A DNA stretch of 64,000 bases from Martinezella multihospitum (GTDB lineage Bacteria; Pseudomonadota; Alphaproteobacteria; Rhizobiales; Rhizobiaceae). The stretch is taken from NCBI RefSeq assembly GCF_900094585.1, contig NZ_FMAG01000004.1, positions 310,001 through 374,000 of the forward strand, written 5' to 3'. Below are positions 56,707-64,000 of the stretch, piece by piece. The number at the start of each line of letters is the position of its first letter. Positions within the stretch are counted from its first letter, which is position 1. The notes under the pieces were generated by a model, which was not told where the DNA came from, did no database searches, and saw only the letters and a program-made list of their open reading frames with translations. The translations under genes and the position numbers were made by a program.

Positions 56707-57507
56707 TCAAACGAGCAACAGCCTGTCTTCGGCAATTTCGCCGCCGCTTACCGCTCCGAACAGGGCAATCAGGTCCGGCACATCGTAGCCAGTCCGTTCA
56801 TCGCCTGCGACATCGAGCACGATGCGGCCACCGCTCATCATGATCGTGCGCTCGCCATAATCGAGAGCATGGCGCATGCTGTGCGTGACCATCAGCGTGG
56901 TGAGATGCTGACGTTCGCTGATCTCCGCCGAGAGCGCCAGGATGCGCGACGCCGCCTTGGGATCGAGCGCTGCCGTATGTTCGTCGAGAAGAAGTAGCTT
57001 CATCGGCAGCAATGTCGCCATCAACAAGCTTACCGCCTGTCGTTGGCCGCCGGAAAGTGTGCCGATTCGTGCCCTGAGCTTCGTTTCAAGTCCGAGACCA
57101 AGAGCGGCGAGCTGCTCTTCGAACCGAGTGCGTCCACTCCGTCTGCCGAGCGCAAGGGACAGCCCGCGCCGCCCGGCGCGGGCGGAAGCGAGCGCAAGAT
57201 TTTCCTCGACGGTCAGAGCCTCGCAGGTTCCGATCCGAGGATCCTGAAATACGCGGCCGATGAATGTTGCCCGGCCCTGGGTAGACAACCGCGTGACATC
57301 GACACCATCCACGACGATTCGGCCACGATCGGGCGCGATTGCGCCGGCAATGGCCGAAAGCATGGTCGACTTCCCGGCGCCGTTGCTGCCGATGACGGTC
57401 ACGAACTGCCCTTCTGGGATCGCCAGGGATATGCCGCGCAGCGCAGCGACTTCGAGGGCGGTCCCAGGATTGAACGTGACCGAGATCGTATCGAGATTCA
57501 ACATCAT
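56707..57507 (-). CDS. TrpXYZ-like ABC transporter, ATP-binding protein
   Basis: A 266-residue ATPase with Walker A (VIGSNGAGKSTMLSAIAG), Q-loop (GRVFQDPRIG), signature (LSGGQRQAVSLLMATLL) and Walker B (KLLLLDEHTAALDPK). The ATG overlaps the permease stop (ATGA). It belongs with the permease and binding protein just upstream, a system of the TrpXYZ/DUF534 type, known in streptococci for tryptophan but used for other small molecules elsewhere. Confidence 0.88.
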   Translation of the reverse strand: MMLNLDTISVTFNPGTALEVAALRGISLAIPEGQFVTVIGSNGAGKSTMLSAIAGAIAPDRGRIVVDGVDVTRLSTQGRATFIGRVFQDPRIGTCEALTVEENLALASARAGRRGLSLALGRRSGRTRFEEQLAALGLGLETKLRARIGTLSGGQRQAVSLLMATLLPMKLLLLDEHTAALDPKAASRILALSAEISERQHLTTLMVTHSMRHALDYGERTIMMSGGRIVLDVAGDERTGYDVPDLIALFGAVSGGEIAEDRLLLV

Positions 57508-58436
57508 CGAGCCGCTCCTTCCGCTTTCGGCCGCTCCGACAGGCGGGTGCGCCTGATGGTGGGCAGTTTTTTCAGCCGCGCTTTCGATGCCATGACGGCG
57601 GCGGCAACCACGACGGCGGTTACCAGATTGAGATCCTGTGCCTGGATGCCGATCACGCCACCGTCCAGCGCCAGCGCAATGACCAGCCGATAGATCAAGG
57701 CGCCGAGGATGCAGCCGAGCGTGGCTCGCGCGACCGACCCCGCGCCGACGATTGTTTCGCCGATAATGACGGCGGCAAGACCGGTGACGATCGTGCCGAT
57801 ACCCATCGAGACATCGGCAACGCCCTGGCTCTCGGCATAAAGCGCCCCGGCAAGTCCGACGAGGCCGTTGGCGAGGGCCATGCCGAGCATGACCATGCGG
57901 CTATTATCGACGGCCTGTGCCTCGGCCATCCTCGGGTTGGCGCCGGTTGCGCGCAAGGCCAATCCCATTTGCGTGGCAAGGAACCAGTCCACGAACACCT
58001 TTGCGGCCAATACGATGCAGAGAAGCAATACCGTATTCGCCCAGACTCCGAGCGCCGCGATCCCGTCGATCCAGGAAAATATGGTGTCGGTCCCATAAAG
58101 CGAAATATTCGGCTTACCCATGACGCGCAGATTGATCGAGAATAATGCGACCATGGTCAGGATCCCTGCGAGCAGGTTCATGATCTTCAGCCGGAGCGAC
58201 AGGAATGCCGTGAGGAAGCCCGCGGAGGCGCCCGCGACAAATCCGAGGAGCGTTGCGACAATGGGCGGTACGCCCGCCATGATCGTCGACGCCGCGACCG
58301 ACGCGCCGAGCGGGAAACTGCCGTCGACAGTTAGATCCGGAAAATCGAGCACCCGGAACGAGAGATAGACGCCAAGGGCAACGAGGGCAAACAGCAGGCC
58401 TGCTTCGCAGGCTCCGGAAAGGGCAATCATGCTCAT
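57504..58436 (-). CDS. TrpXYZ-like ABC transporter, permease
   Basis: A 310-residue membrane permease with about nine helices, resembling branched-chain amino acid (LivH-type) permeases. It has SFRVLDFPDLTVDGSFPLGA near the start and GLALRATGANPRMAEAQAVD as the conserved loop. The ATG at 58436 overlaps the binding-protein stop by 4 bases. The gene is coupled on both sides, so the three transporter genes are translated as one unit. Confidence 0.9.
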   Translation of the reverse strand: MSMIALSGACEAGLLFALVALGVYLSFRVLDFPDLTVDGSFPLGASVAASTIMAGVPPIVATLLGFVAGASAGFLTAFLSLRLKIMNLLAGILTMVALFSINLRVMGKPNISLYGTDTIFSWIDGIAALGVWANTVLLLCIVLAAKVFVDWFLATQMGLALRATGANPRMAEAQAVDNSRMVMLGMALANGLVGLAGALYAESQGVADVSMGIGTIVTGLAAVIIGETIVGAGSVARATLGCILGALIYRLVIALALDGGVIGIQAQDLNLVTAVVVAAAVMASKARLKKLPTIRRTRLSERPKAEGAAR

Positions 58437-59413
58437 TGGTCGATCACCTTCGCTGCGCTCTGTGTCATCGCCTCGGAGAGAGTGACGCCCATCTTCTTGG
58501 CCGAGGCGAGATTGAGGTAGAGATCCTCGCTGTCCAGCGTTCCGACAGGAATGTCGCCCGGCTTCGCGCCGTTCAGAACCTTGGCGGCAATCTCGCCCGT
58601 CAGCCGTCCCAGCTTGTAATAATTGAATCCGAGTGCAGCCATCGCACCCCGTTCGACCGAATTGGTGTCGCTGGCATAGACCGGGATCTTCGCGTCGACG
58701 CCGACCTTGACGACGCTTTCAACAGCGGAAACCACCGTGCTGTCGGTCGGCAGGAGGATCACATCGGCCTTGCCGACAAGGCTGCGGGCGGCGTCCGGCA
58801 CCGCAGCCGACTGTGCCGCCGTCGCCTCGACGATACTCATGCCGATCTTCGCCGCCTCGATCTTCATCTCAGCCACTTGTGCGACGGAATTGGCCTCGCC
58901 GGCATTGTAGAGGACGCCGATCTTCGTTGCCGTCGGCGTCAGTTTATGGATCAGTTCGAAGGTCAGGTTCAGAGGTTGTCTGTCGCTGGTTCCGGTCAGC
59001 GTGCCGTCCGGTTGAGTGAAGCTCTTGACCAGTTTGGCGGCAACGGGATCCGTCACGGCCGAGAACACGATTGGGATCGCTCCTTTGGCTGCGGCCTGGC
59101 AGGCCTGGGCGGACGGTGTGGAGATGGCGACGATCACGTCGGGCGATTTGCCGGCAAATGTCTTCGCGATCTGCGTCTGTGTCGGCATGCTCCCTTGAGC
59201 GCTTGCAATGTCGAGCGTGATGGTCTTGCCGTCGATGAAGCCGGCATCGGCCAGTGCATCGACGATCCCTTTGCGGGCCGCGTCGATAGCCGGATGCTCG
59301 ACAATATAGGTCAGCGCTACCGTCTTGTTCGCCGCGGTGGTGACCGTGGCGGAGAAAGACAGGAGTAGGGCCGAGAGGGCCAGTGCGTGTACGAAAGCGG
59401 TTCTGCGTTTCAC
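58433..59413 (-). CDS. TrpX-like ABC transporter, periplasmic binding protein
   Basis: A 326-residue binding protein of the DUF534/TrpX family. The N-terminus VKRRTAFVHALALSALLLSF then SATVTTAA is a Sec signal. The ligand domain includes VALTYIVEHPAIDAARKGIV, IVAISTPSAQACQAAAKGAI, and a C-terminal AALGFNYYKLGRLTGEIAAK. The GTG at 59413 has GAGGAG nine bases upstream; a longer frame to 59563 has an implausible Cys/Pro-rich start. It lies 37 bases after the FMN oxidase gene. Its ligand may be an aromatic amino or hydroxy acid by context. Confidence 0.87.
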   Translation of the reverse strand: MKRRTAFVHALALSALLLSFSATVTTAANKTVALTYIVEHPAIDAARKGIVDALADAGFIDGKTITLDIASAQGSMPTQTQIAKTFAGKSPDVIVAISTPSAQACQAAAKGAIPIVFSAVTDPVAAKLVKSFTQPDGTLTGTSDRQPLNLTFELIHKLTPTATKIGVLYNAGEANSVAQVAEMKIEAAKIGMSIVEATAAQSAAVPDAARSLVGKADVILLPTDSTVVSAVESVVKVGVDAKIPVYASDTNSVERGAMAALGFNYYKLGRLTGEIAAKVLNGAKPGDIPVGTLDSEDLYLNLASAKKMGVTLSEAMTQSAAKVIDQ

Positions 59414-59450
59414 TGGAGCAATCTCCTCGTAGGGGTTTGGCAATGAGGGA

Positions 59451-60671
59451 TCAGGCGGCAAATGGTGACTGCGGGCGCGGAGACATGGGTTCACGAGCGG
59501 AAACGTGCTCGGGCCGCAACAGCAGTGGAGGAAGGCGAAGCATGGAAGGTCGAAGATCGGCAATGGTGGGCGCGCCCATCATTGCCTGAGCGACATCGAG
59601 TTCGGCGGCGATGATGGCAAGGGCTCTGAACACGGCGTTCTCGCCGCCACTCGCCAGGGCATAGAGTGTCGCTCGTCCGACCTGCACGGCCGTTGCTCCA
59701 AGCGCCAGCGCCTTGGCAACGTCGGTGCCGCTGCGAAATCCACTGTCGACCAGGATCGCCAGCTTGCCCCCGACAGCACTGACAAATTCCGGCAGGATGT
59801 CGATACTCGCGACGGCTCCATCGAGTTGCCGTCCGCCGTGATTGCTGACCACGATACCGTCTAGCCCAAGCTCGGCTGCCCGGCTGCCCTGCCTCGGATT
59901 GAGCAATCCCTTGAGGATCAGTGGCCCCTTCCAGCGATCCCGTATGAAGGCGATATCGTCCCAGGACACGGTTGGGTCGAGCTGTTGTTCCATCACCTCG
60001 GCAATCGTTCCCGCAGATTTGAGATCGAACTCGGCTTCCATGACTTCCAGACGCGGAGCGCCGGCCTTGGCCATCCGCAAGGCCCATCCGGGATGAGCCG
60101 CAAGGCTCAGGAGCTTCCGGGGTGTCCAGCGGAACGGCAGCGAAAAGCCATTGCGGGCATCGCGCAACCGTCTGCCGGGAATAGCGTTGTCGACCGTTAT
60201 CTCGATTGCTTCGAAGCCCAGTGCTTCGGCCTGTTTCAGCAGCCTGAGGCTCACCTCGCGGTCTCGGAACAGGTAGAGCTGAAACCACTTTCTGCCTTCG
60301 CCGGCAGCTGCCACGGCCTCCATGGTCGCGCTGGCTGCCGAGCTCATGACAAAGGGGATCCCCGCTCGTCCGGCGGCCCTGGCCAACGCCTGGTCGCCCG
60401 CGGGCCATGCCGCGCCTGCCAGCCCGGTAGGTCCGATGATGACCGGCATTGTGAGCGGCTCGCCGAAGAGCGAGATCGCAGCCGAGCGATGTCCGACGTC
60501 GACCGGCGCGGAGCCGACGAGACGGATCCGGTCCAGTGCCACACGGTTTTCGAGCAGCGTCAGCTCCGAGCCGGCGCCGCCATCGAAGAAGTCAAAGACC
60601 ATTTTCGGCAATGCTCGCCGCGCGGCGATTCTGTAGTCGGCGATCGATGCCGGGCCATGCTGCTTGGACAT
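59451..60671 (-). CDS. FMN-dependent alpha-hydroxy-acid dehydrogenase
   Basis: A 406-residue enzyme of the lactate/mandelate/glycolate oxidase family. It has an FMN barrel with ALPKMVFDFFDGGAGSELTL at the N-terminus, PTGLAGAAWPAGDQALARAA, and the active-site signature SNHGGRQLDG (catalytic His), then AILVDSGFRSGTDVAKALAL and GRATLYALASGG. It oxidises L-2-hydroxy acids to keto acids. The ATG at 60671 has GGGAGG further upstream. It is paired with a D-type dehydrogenase gene at 60707-62134, so both stereoisomers of a 2-hydroxy acid could be handled. Confidence 0.9.
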   Translation of the reverse strand: MSKQHGPASIADYRIAARRALPKMVFDFFDGGAGSELTLLENRVALDRIRLVGSAPVDVGHRSAAISLFGEPLTMPVIIGPTGLAGAAWPAGDQALARAAGRAGIPFVMSSAASATMEAVAAAGEGRKWFQLYLFRDREVSLRLLKQAEALGFEAIEITVDNAIPGRRLRDARNGFSLPFRWTPRKLLSLAAHPGWALRMAKAGAPRLEVMEAEFDLKSAGTIAEVMEQQLDPTVSWDDIAFIRDRWKGPLILKGLLNPRQGSRAAELGLDGIVVSNHGGRQLDGAVASIDILPEFVSAVGGKLAILVDSGFRSGTDVAKALALGATAVQVGRATLYALASGGENAVFRALAIIAAELDVAQAMMGAPTIADLRPSMLRLPPLLLRPEHVSAREPMSPRPQSPFAA

Positions 60672-60706
60672 AAATTCTCACTACCTCCCTGGTTTACGGA
60701 TCTCGC

Positions 60707-62134
60707 TCAATTGAAAGGCGGCGCCTCGGCGAGATTGAAAATCTTGCCCGGATTCATGATGTTGTGGGGATCGATGGCGCGTTTGATCGCGGCCATGACC
60801 CGGATGGCCGGACCATGCTCCGCGACAAGCGCTGCTATTTTGCCGTGGCCTATCCCATGCTCGCCGGTCGACGTCCCTTGCAGGGCGATGGCGCGGGCCG
60901 CGAGACGTTTGGTCAGCGCCTCGACGCGCTGACGCTCGTCGGCGTCTGCGGGATCGAAAAGGACGCAAAGATGGAAATTGCCGTCGCCAACATGGCCGCA
61001 GATCGGGGCGAGGAGACCAAGATCTCGCACGTCATCCTTGGCGGCAAGTATGGCCTCGACAAGCCGCGACACCGGCACGCAGCTATCCGTGGGAAGGGCA
61101 CTTGCGCCCGGGCGCAACGCAAGATTGGCCCACCAGATATCGTGGCGCGCCTGCCAGAGCCTGCCTCTGGCCTCCGCCGATACGGCCGTATCAAACCGGC
61201 TGGCGCCGGCTGCACGTGCCTCCTCCTCGATGAACGGCAAGGCGGCGTCGACCGCCCCGCGGCTGCCATGCAGTTCGATAAAAAGCGTCGGCTCGACCGG
61301 CAAAGAGAGTTTTGAATAGCTATTGACGGCCTCGACCTGCAGTTCATCGAGCAGTTCGATCCGTGCCAAGGTGTCGGTGAGCCTCGTCGCGACAAGCACG
61401 AACCCGACCGCTTGTTCCAGCGTGGAGAAACTCGCCGAAATCGCGACGACGTGGTCTGGAATTGGATGCAGCTTGACGGTCACGTCGGTCACGATGCCGA
61501 GCGTGCCTTCCGATCCCACCCAGAGACGTGTCAGATCGTATCCGGCAGCCGACTTGCGAGCGTGGCTTGCTGTGCGAATCCGATCACCATTGGGCAGAAC
61601 GACACCGAGTGAAATGACGTTGTCCTTCATCGTGCCATAACGCATGGCGTTCGTGCCGGAGGCGCGCGTCGAGGCCATCCCGCCAAGTGAGGCGTCCGCG
61701 CCGGGATCGACGGGAAAGAACAGCCCGGTGTCGCGCAGTTCGGCGTTGAGGCGCTTGCGGGTAACTCCTGCCTCGACCGTCGCCGTCATGTCGTCCGGTT
61801 GAATCGTCAAAATCCGATCCAGCCGTGAGAGATCGATACATATTCCACCCTTAAGGGCGGCAACATGTCCCTCGCAGGAGGTGCCGGTTCCAAACGGGAT
61901 CACCGGTACGTCAAAGGCGTGGCAGGTCGCGACGATGCGCGATACCTCATCCGCCGTATCAGGGAAAATGACTGCGTCCGGCGGATAGGAGGGATGCCAG
62001 CTTACGTCATGGCCATGCTGATCACGCACGGCCGCCGCCGTCGTCAGCCGATCGCCAAAATGCAGCTTCAATTTCACGATTGCGGCGTCGACGAGATCGC
62101 CATGGCGTCCGTAGCGGTTGACCGCGGTCGTCAT
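60707..62134 (-). CDS. FAD-linked D-2-hydroxy-acid dehydrogenase (D-lactate dehydrogenase-type)
   Basis: A 475-residue FAD enzyme of the GlcD/Dld2 family. FAD-binding is shown by VIPFGTGTSCEGHVAALKGG, PVDPGADASLGGMASTRASG and LWVGSEGTLGIVTDVTVKLH. The C-terminal oxidase domain carries the conserved CGHVGDGNFHLCVLFDP and TGEHGIGHGK (metal and substrate His residues). The ATG at 62134 has AGGAGG 7 bases upstream and overlaps the prephenate dehydratase stop by 4 bases. It oxidises D-lactate-like acids, passing electrons to a quinone or cytochrome. Context suggests an aromatic hydroxy acid such as phenyllactate. Confidence 0.9.
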   Translation of the reverse strand: MTTAVNRYGRHGDLVDAAIVKLKLHFGDRLTTAAAVRDQHGHDVSWHPSYPPDAVIFPDTADEVSRIVATCHAFDVPVIPFGTGTSCEGHVAALKGGICIDLSRLDRILTIQPDDMTATVEAGVTRKRLNAELRDTGLFFPVDPGADASLGGMASTRASGTNAMRYGTMKDNVISLGVVLPNGDRIRTASHARKSAAGYDLTRLWVGSEGTLGIVTDVTVKLHPIPDHVVAISASFSTLEQAVGFVLVATRLTDTLARIELLDELQVEAVNSYSKLSLPVEPTLFIELHGSRGAVDAALPFIEEEARAAGASRFDTAVSAEARGRLWQARHDIWWANLALRPGASALPTDSCVPVSRLVEAILAAKDDVRDLGLLAPICGHVGDGNFHLCVLFDPADADERQRVEALTKRLAARAIALQGTSTGEHGIGHGKIAALVAEHGPAIRVMAAIKRAIDPHNIMNPGKIFNLAEAPPFN

Positions 62135-63156
62135 CGCTCGACCTCCTCTTGGCCATCGGACCATCGAAAGGCGGCTGGAGGCTTGCTTCCCCAAGAGCGG
62201 AGATTTTCCTCACTGCGGTTGCGCAGATGGCGGCTCGCCATCGGAAACGTGCCGAGCACGACCAGCTCGCGAGCATGGCGGGCGAGAATATCGAGCGCAT
62301 CAGCCACCTCGGGCGTGGCTGGATCGCCCTCGAACTCGCAGAGGAAGCGGGACGGCACGAATTGCCCGCCGACCAGATAGCTTTCGATCTTGGTCATGTT
62401 GATGCCGTTTTCGGCAAATCCGGCAATGGCGTGGTAAAGGCAGCCCGGCCGGTTCTGGGTGCGGAAGACGATGGTCGTCAGAAGCTGTGTCTTTTGCTCG
62501 ACCGCTTGAGGCTCGGCAGACAGCACGTAAAATCGCGTCGTGTTATGCGGATCGTCTTCGACATTGCGTTTGAGGATATCCAATCCGTAGAGGTCGGCTG
62601 CAAGATCGGAGGCAATTGCAGCCTCGCTCGGATCCTCGCAAGAGGCCACCAGCTCGGCGGCGTGCGATGTCGTCGGAGCGGCGATGGCCTCGAGATCGAG
62701 TGCGGCGATAAGCCGGCTGACCTGGCCAAGTGCCACGGGATGCGAACGCACGCGTCTGATGCTCGCAAGCGATGCGCCTGCCGGCGCCATGAGGCAATGT
62801 TCGACGCGTTGAAAATGCTCTCCGACGATATGCAGACCACTATCGGGCACGATCCTGTGCACATCCGGCACGCGTCCAACCAGGCTGTTTTCGCATGGCA
62901 GGAGGATCCGGTCGACTTCACCGCGGACGGTGCTGGCGATCGTGGTCTCCAAGCTCGGCATGGCGATGCGATCCGCGGATGGGAACGCCATCCTGCAGGC
63001 AACATCTGCAAATGCGCCGGGCCGACCATTATAGCCGACTTTATGGACTGTGGTCTCCGAGCCGAGTTTCCTGGCGCCCGGAACCAATGAACCTGCATCG
63101 AAAGGGGCTTCGGGGGGAGGGGCCGTGGATCCACGGTTTGCTGTGGTCGATGTCAT
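62131..63156 (-). CDS. pheA: Prephenate dehydratase with ACT domain
   Basis: A 341-residue prephenate dehydratase. The catalytic domain has VGYNGRPGAFADVACRMAFP, ILLPCENSLVGRVPDVHRIV, LASIRRVRSHPVALGQVSRL and the TRF motif in DPHNTTRFYVL. The ACT regulatory domain shows NRPGCLYHAIAGFAENGINM, TKIESYLVGGQF, the alphaproteobacterial variant of the Phe-binding ESRP region. An N-terminal extension of about 35 residues and a C-terminal tail of about 40 are extra. The ATG has GGAG upstream. It makes phenylpyruvate from prephenate. Being coupled to hydroxy-acid dehydrogenases, it may be a second copy feeding or draining phenylpyruvate rather than the main biosynthetic enzyme. Confidence 0.9.
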   Translation of the reverse strand: MTSTTANRGSTAPPPEAPFDAGSLVPGARKLGSETTVHKVGYNGRPGAFADVACRMAFPSADRIAMPSLETTIASTVRGEVDRILLPCENSLVGRVPDVHRIVPDSGLHIVGEHFQRVEHCLMAPAGASLASIRRVRSHPVALGQVSRLIAALDLEAIAAPTTSHAAELVASCEDPSEAAIASDLAADLYGLDILKRNVEDDPHNTTRFYVLSAEPQAVEQKTQLLTTIVFRTQNRPGCLYHAIAGFAENGINMTKIESYLVGGQFVPSRFLCEFEGDPATPEVADALDILARHARELVVLGTFPMASRHLRNRSEENLRSWGSKPPAAFRWSDGQEEVER

Positions 63157-63250
63157 AGGCGATCTCCGAAGGAAATTTGTGCACGCCAGGTCTCGCCGCG
63201 GGCAGATTTGTCCCGTCGCGCGTCAAGCGCCTGTCATCGGTCATCCATGA

Positions 63251-64000
63251 TTAATTTGCGGGCGGCAGCCTTGTCGTTTCCATTACCGTCATCGGCCAAA
63301 GCAGGGCGATGCCGTTGCCGTCAGAAACGACGTCAAGATGACGTTCCGCTGCAGCAAGGCAGTCGGCGTCGGTGAAGATCTCGGTTGCCGAGAACAGCAA
63401 TAGCAGAAAATGTCCGAGATCTGCCTTGGTGTCGAAACGCCAGCGGGTGGTGACATCGGTAAATTGAGGTTTGTCCCATCCGGTCAGAGCGCACAGGCTC
63501 GTTGCAAATTCCCGCGAGAGGAAGGAGACCTCGTGGCCGGTACAGCAGCTCAGTGCGATGAAATCGTCGAAATAGGCGGCAAGCCGCGTTCCGGCGAAGA
63601 TGTCGGCAATCACCAGCTTGCCGCCGGGCCGCATATGGGTTGCGATCGCCTTCCAGGCGGCAGTCTTGTCGGAAATATGGTGCACGGCGCCGCGCGACCA
63701 GGCCATGTCAAAATCACGGATCGGCAGGTCGAGCATGTGCGCTGCCTGACCGAAGACCCTGATCCGGCCGCCACTTTCGACTTCGAGATCCTCAAGTTGT
63801 TCAGTGGACGGGTCGGTCGCGACCAATAAGCCGGCAGGGCCAATATCTTCGGCGATCGCCCGGCTGAAATGACCGTTGCCGGCGCCGATTTCCAAGACGC
63901 GTCGGCCGTCGACCGGCTGCAGGAAACGGCGCATGGCGGCAATGTCATCAAGCCAGGCATCGGGAAAGAGGTGGAGTGCATCGCGGTAGGTCGCCGAGCG
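63251..64000 (-). CDS. SAM-dependent methyltransferase, N-terminus beyond window edge
   Basis: About 249 visible residues. Methyltransferase motif I is VLEIGAGNGHFSRAIAED, motif II near GLLVATDPSTEQLEDLE, and post-I features include FDMAWSRGAVHHISDKTAAW and RPGGKLVIADIF. The open frame runs in frame to the window edge (RSATYRDALHLFPDAWLDDI before the internal ATG at 63934), so that ATG is not the true start and the gene continues to the right. It lies 94 bases upstream of the prephenate dehydratase on the same strand and could be part of that operon. The methyl acceptor is unknown. Confidence 0.85.
   Translation of the reverse strand, partial: RSATYRDALHLFPDAWLDDIAAMRRFLQPVDGRRVLEIGAGNGHFSRAIAEDIGPAGLLVATDPSTEQLEDLEVESGGRIRVFGQAAHMLDLPIRDFDMAWSRGAVHHISDKTAAWKAIATHMRPGGKLVIADIFAGTRLAAYFDDFIALSCCTGHEVSFLSREFATSLCALTGWDKPQFTDVTTRWRFDTKADLGHFLLLLFSATEIFTDADCLAAAERHLDVVSDGNGIALLWPMTVMETTRLPPAN

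Overview
The window looks like a chromosomal or large-replicon segment from a Rhizobium-like alphaproteobacterium (Rhizobiaceae). The reasons are high GC content, rhizobial-style proteins (DctB/DctD, a Rhizobium-type prephenate dehydratase, a methyl-accepting chemotaxis protein with a WxxF tail, many ABC transporters with FCD-type GntR regulators) and abundant sigma-54 promoters. No rRNA, tRNA or CRISPR array was found.

Layout: (1) 1-1.9 kb, the end of a dctBD-type C4-dicarboxylate two-component system. (2) 2.7-8.1 kb, a one-module EntF-like peptide synthetase (C-A-PCP-TE, glycine-like specificity code) followed by a UGT-type glycosyltransferase, then a degraded IS6-like fragment and a His-rich secreted protein. 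(3) 9.1-15.2 kb, a LysR/quinone-oxidoreductase divergent pair, a chemoreceptor, and two small exported proteins. (4) 15.3-44.4 kb, a large stress island. (5) 44.6-45.3 kb, a decayed FitAB/VapBC toxin-antitoxin pair. (6) 45.5-53.7 kb, an amino-acid or imino-acid catabolic locus: two GntR regulators, a polar amino acid ABC transporter, a DapA-family lyase/deaminase, a single-chain fusion of three dehydrogenase subunits, and a DUF3830 protein. (7) 54-55.9 kb, an Lnt-like nitrilase-fold membrane protein and a TetR regulator. (8) 56.1-64 kb, a long minus-strand operon with a prephenate dehydratase, two alpha-hydroxy-acid dehydrogenases, a TrpXYZ-like ABC transporter and a MarR regulator, preceded by a partial methyltransferase.

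The most notable system is the stress island. Eight promoters of the -24/-12 (sigma-54) type were read directly: TGGYAC, five bases, TTGC. Seven carry TGGCAC and one carries TGGTAC. Each is preceded by two 13-bp palindromes of the form (G/C)GACA-N3-TGTC(C/G), whose centres are 22-23 bp apart, with the nearer one ending 53-55 bp from the -24 element. These promoters precede hdeD-grpE, a 64-residue protein plus a CDF transporter, dnaK (followed by cbpA-cbpM and a sigma-54 response regulator/histidine kinase pair), an unknown 132-residue protein, a DUF1269 protein plus ClpB, a bestrophin, an unknown 68-residue protein, and a HAD phosphatase plus an unknown 83-residue protein.

The natural reading is a locally encoded, autoregulated two-component/sigma-54 regulon. 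It would control a second complete Hsp70/Hsp100 chaperone set, membrane and ion-homeostasis proteins and several orphan small proteins. A DyP peroxidase with its encapsulin shell, and a YdeP-like molybdoenzyme with a CioAB-type bd oxidase and MoeA, lie inside the same island without a recognised promoter of their own. The inducing signal cannot be told from sequence; the gene content suggests acid, low-oxygen/respiratory, or envelope and protein-folding stress.
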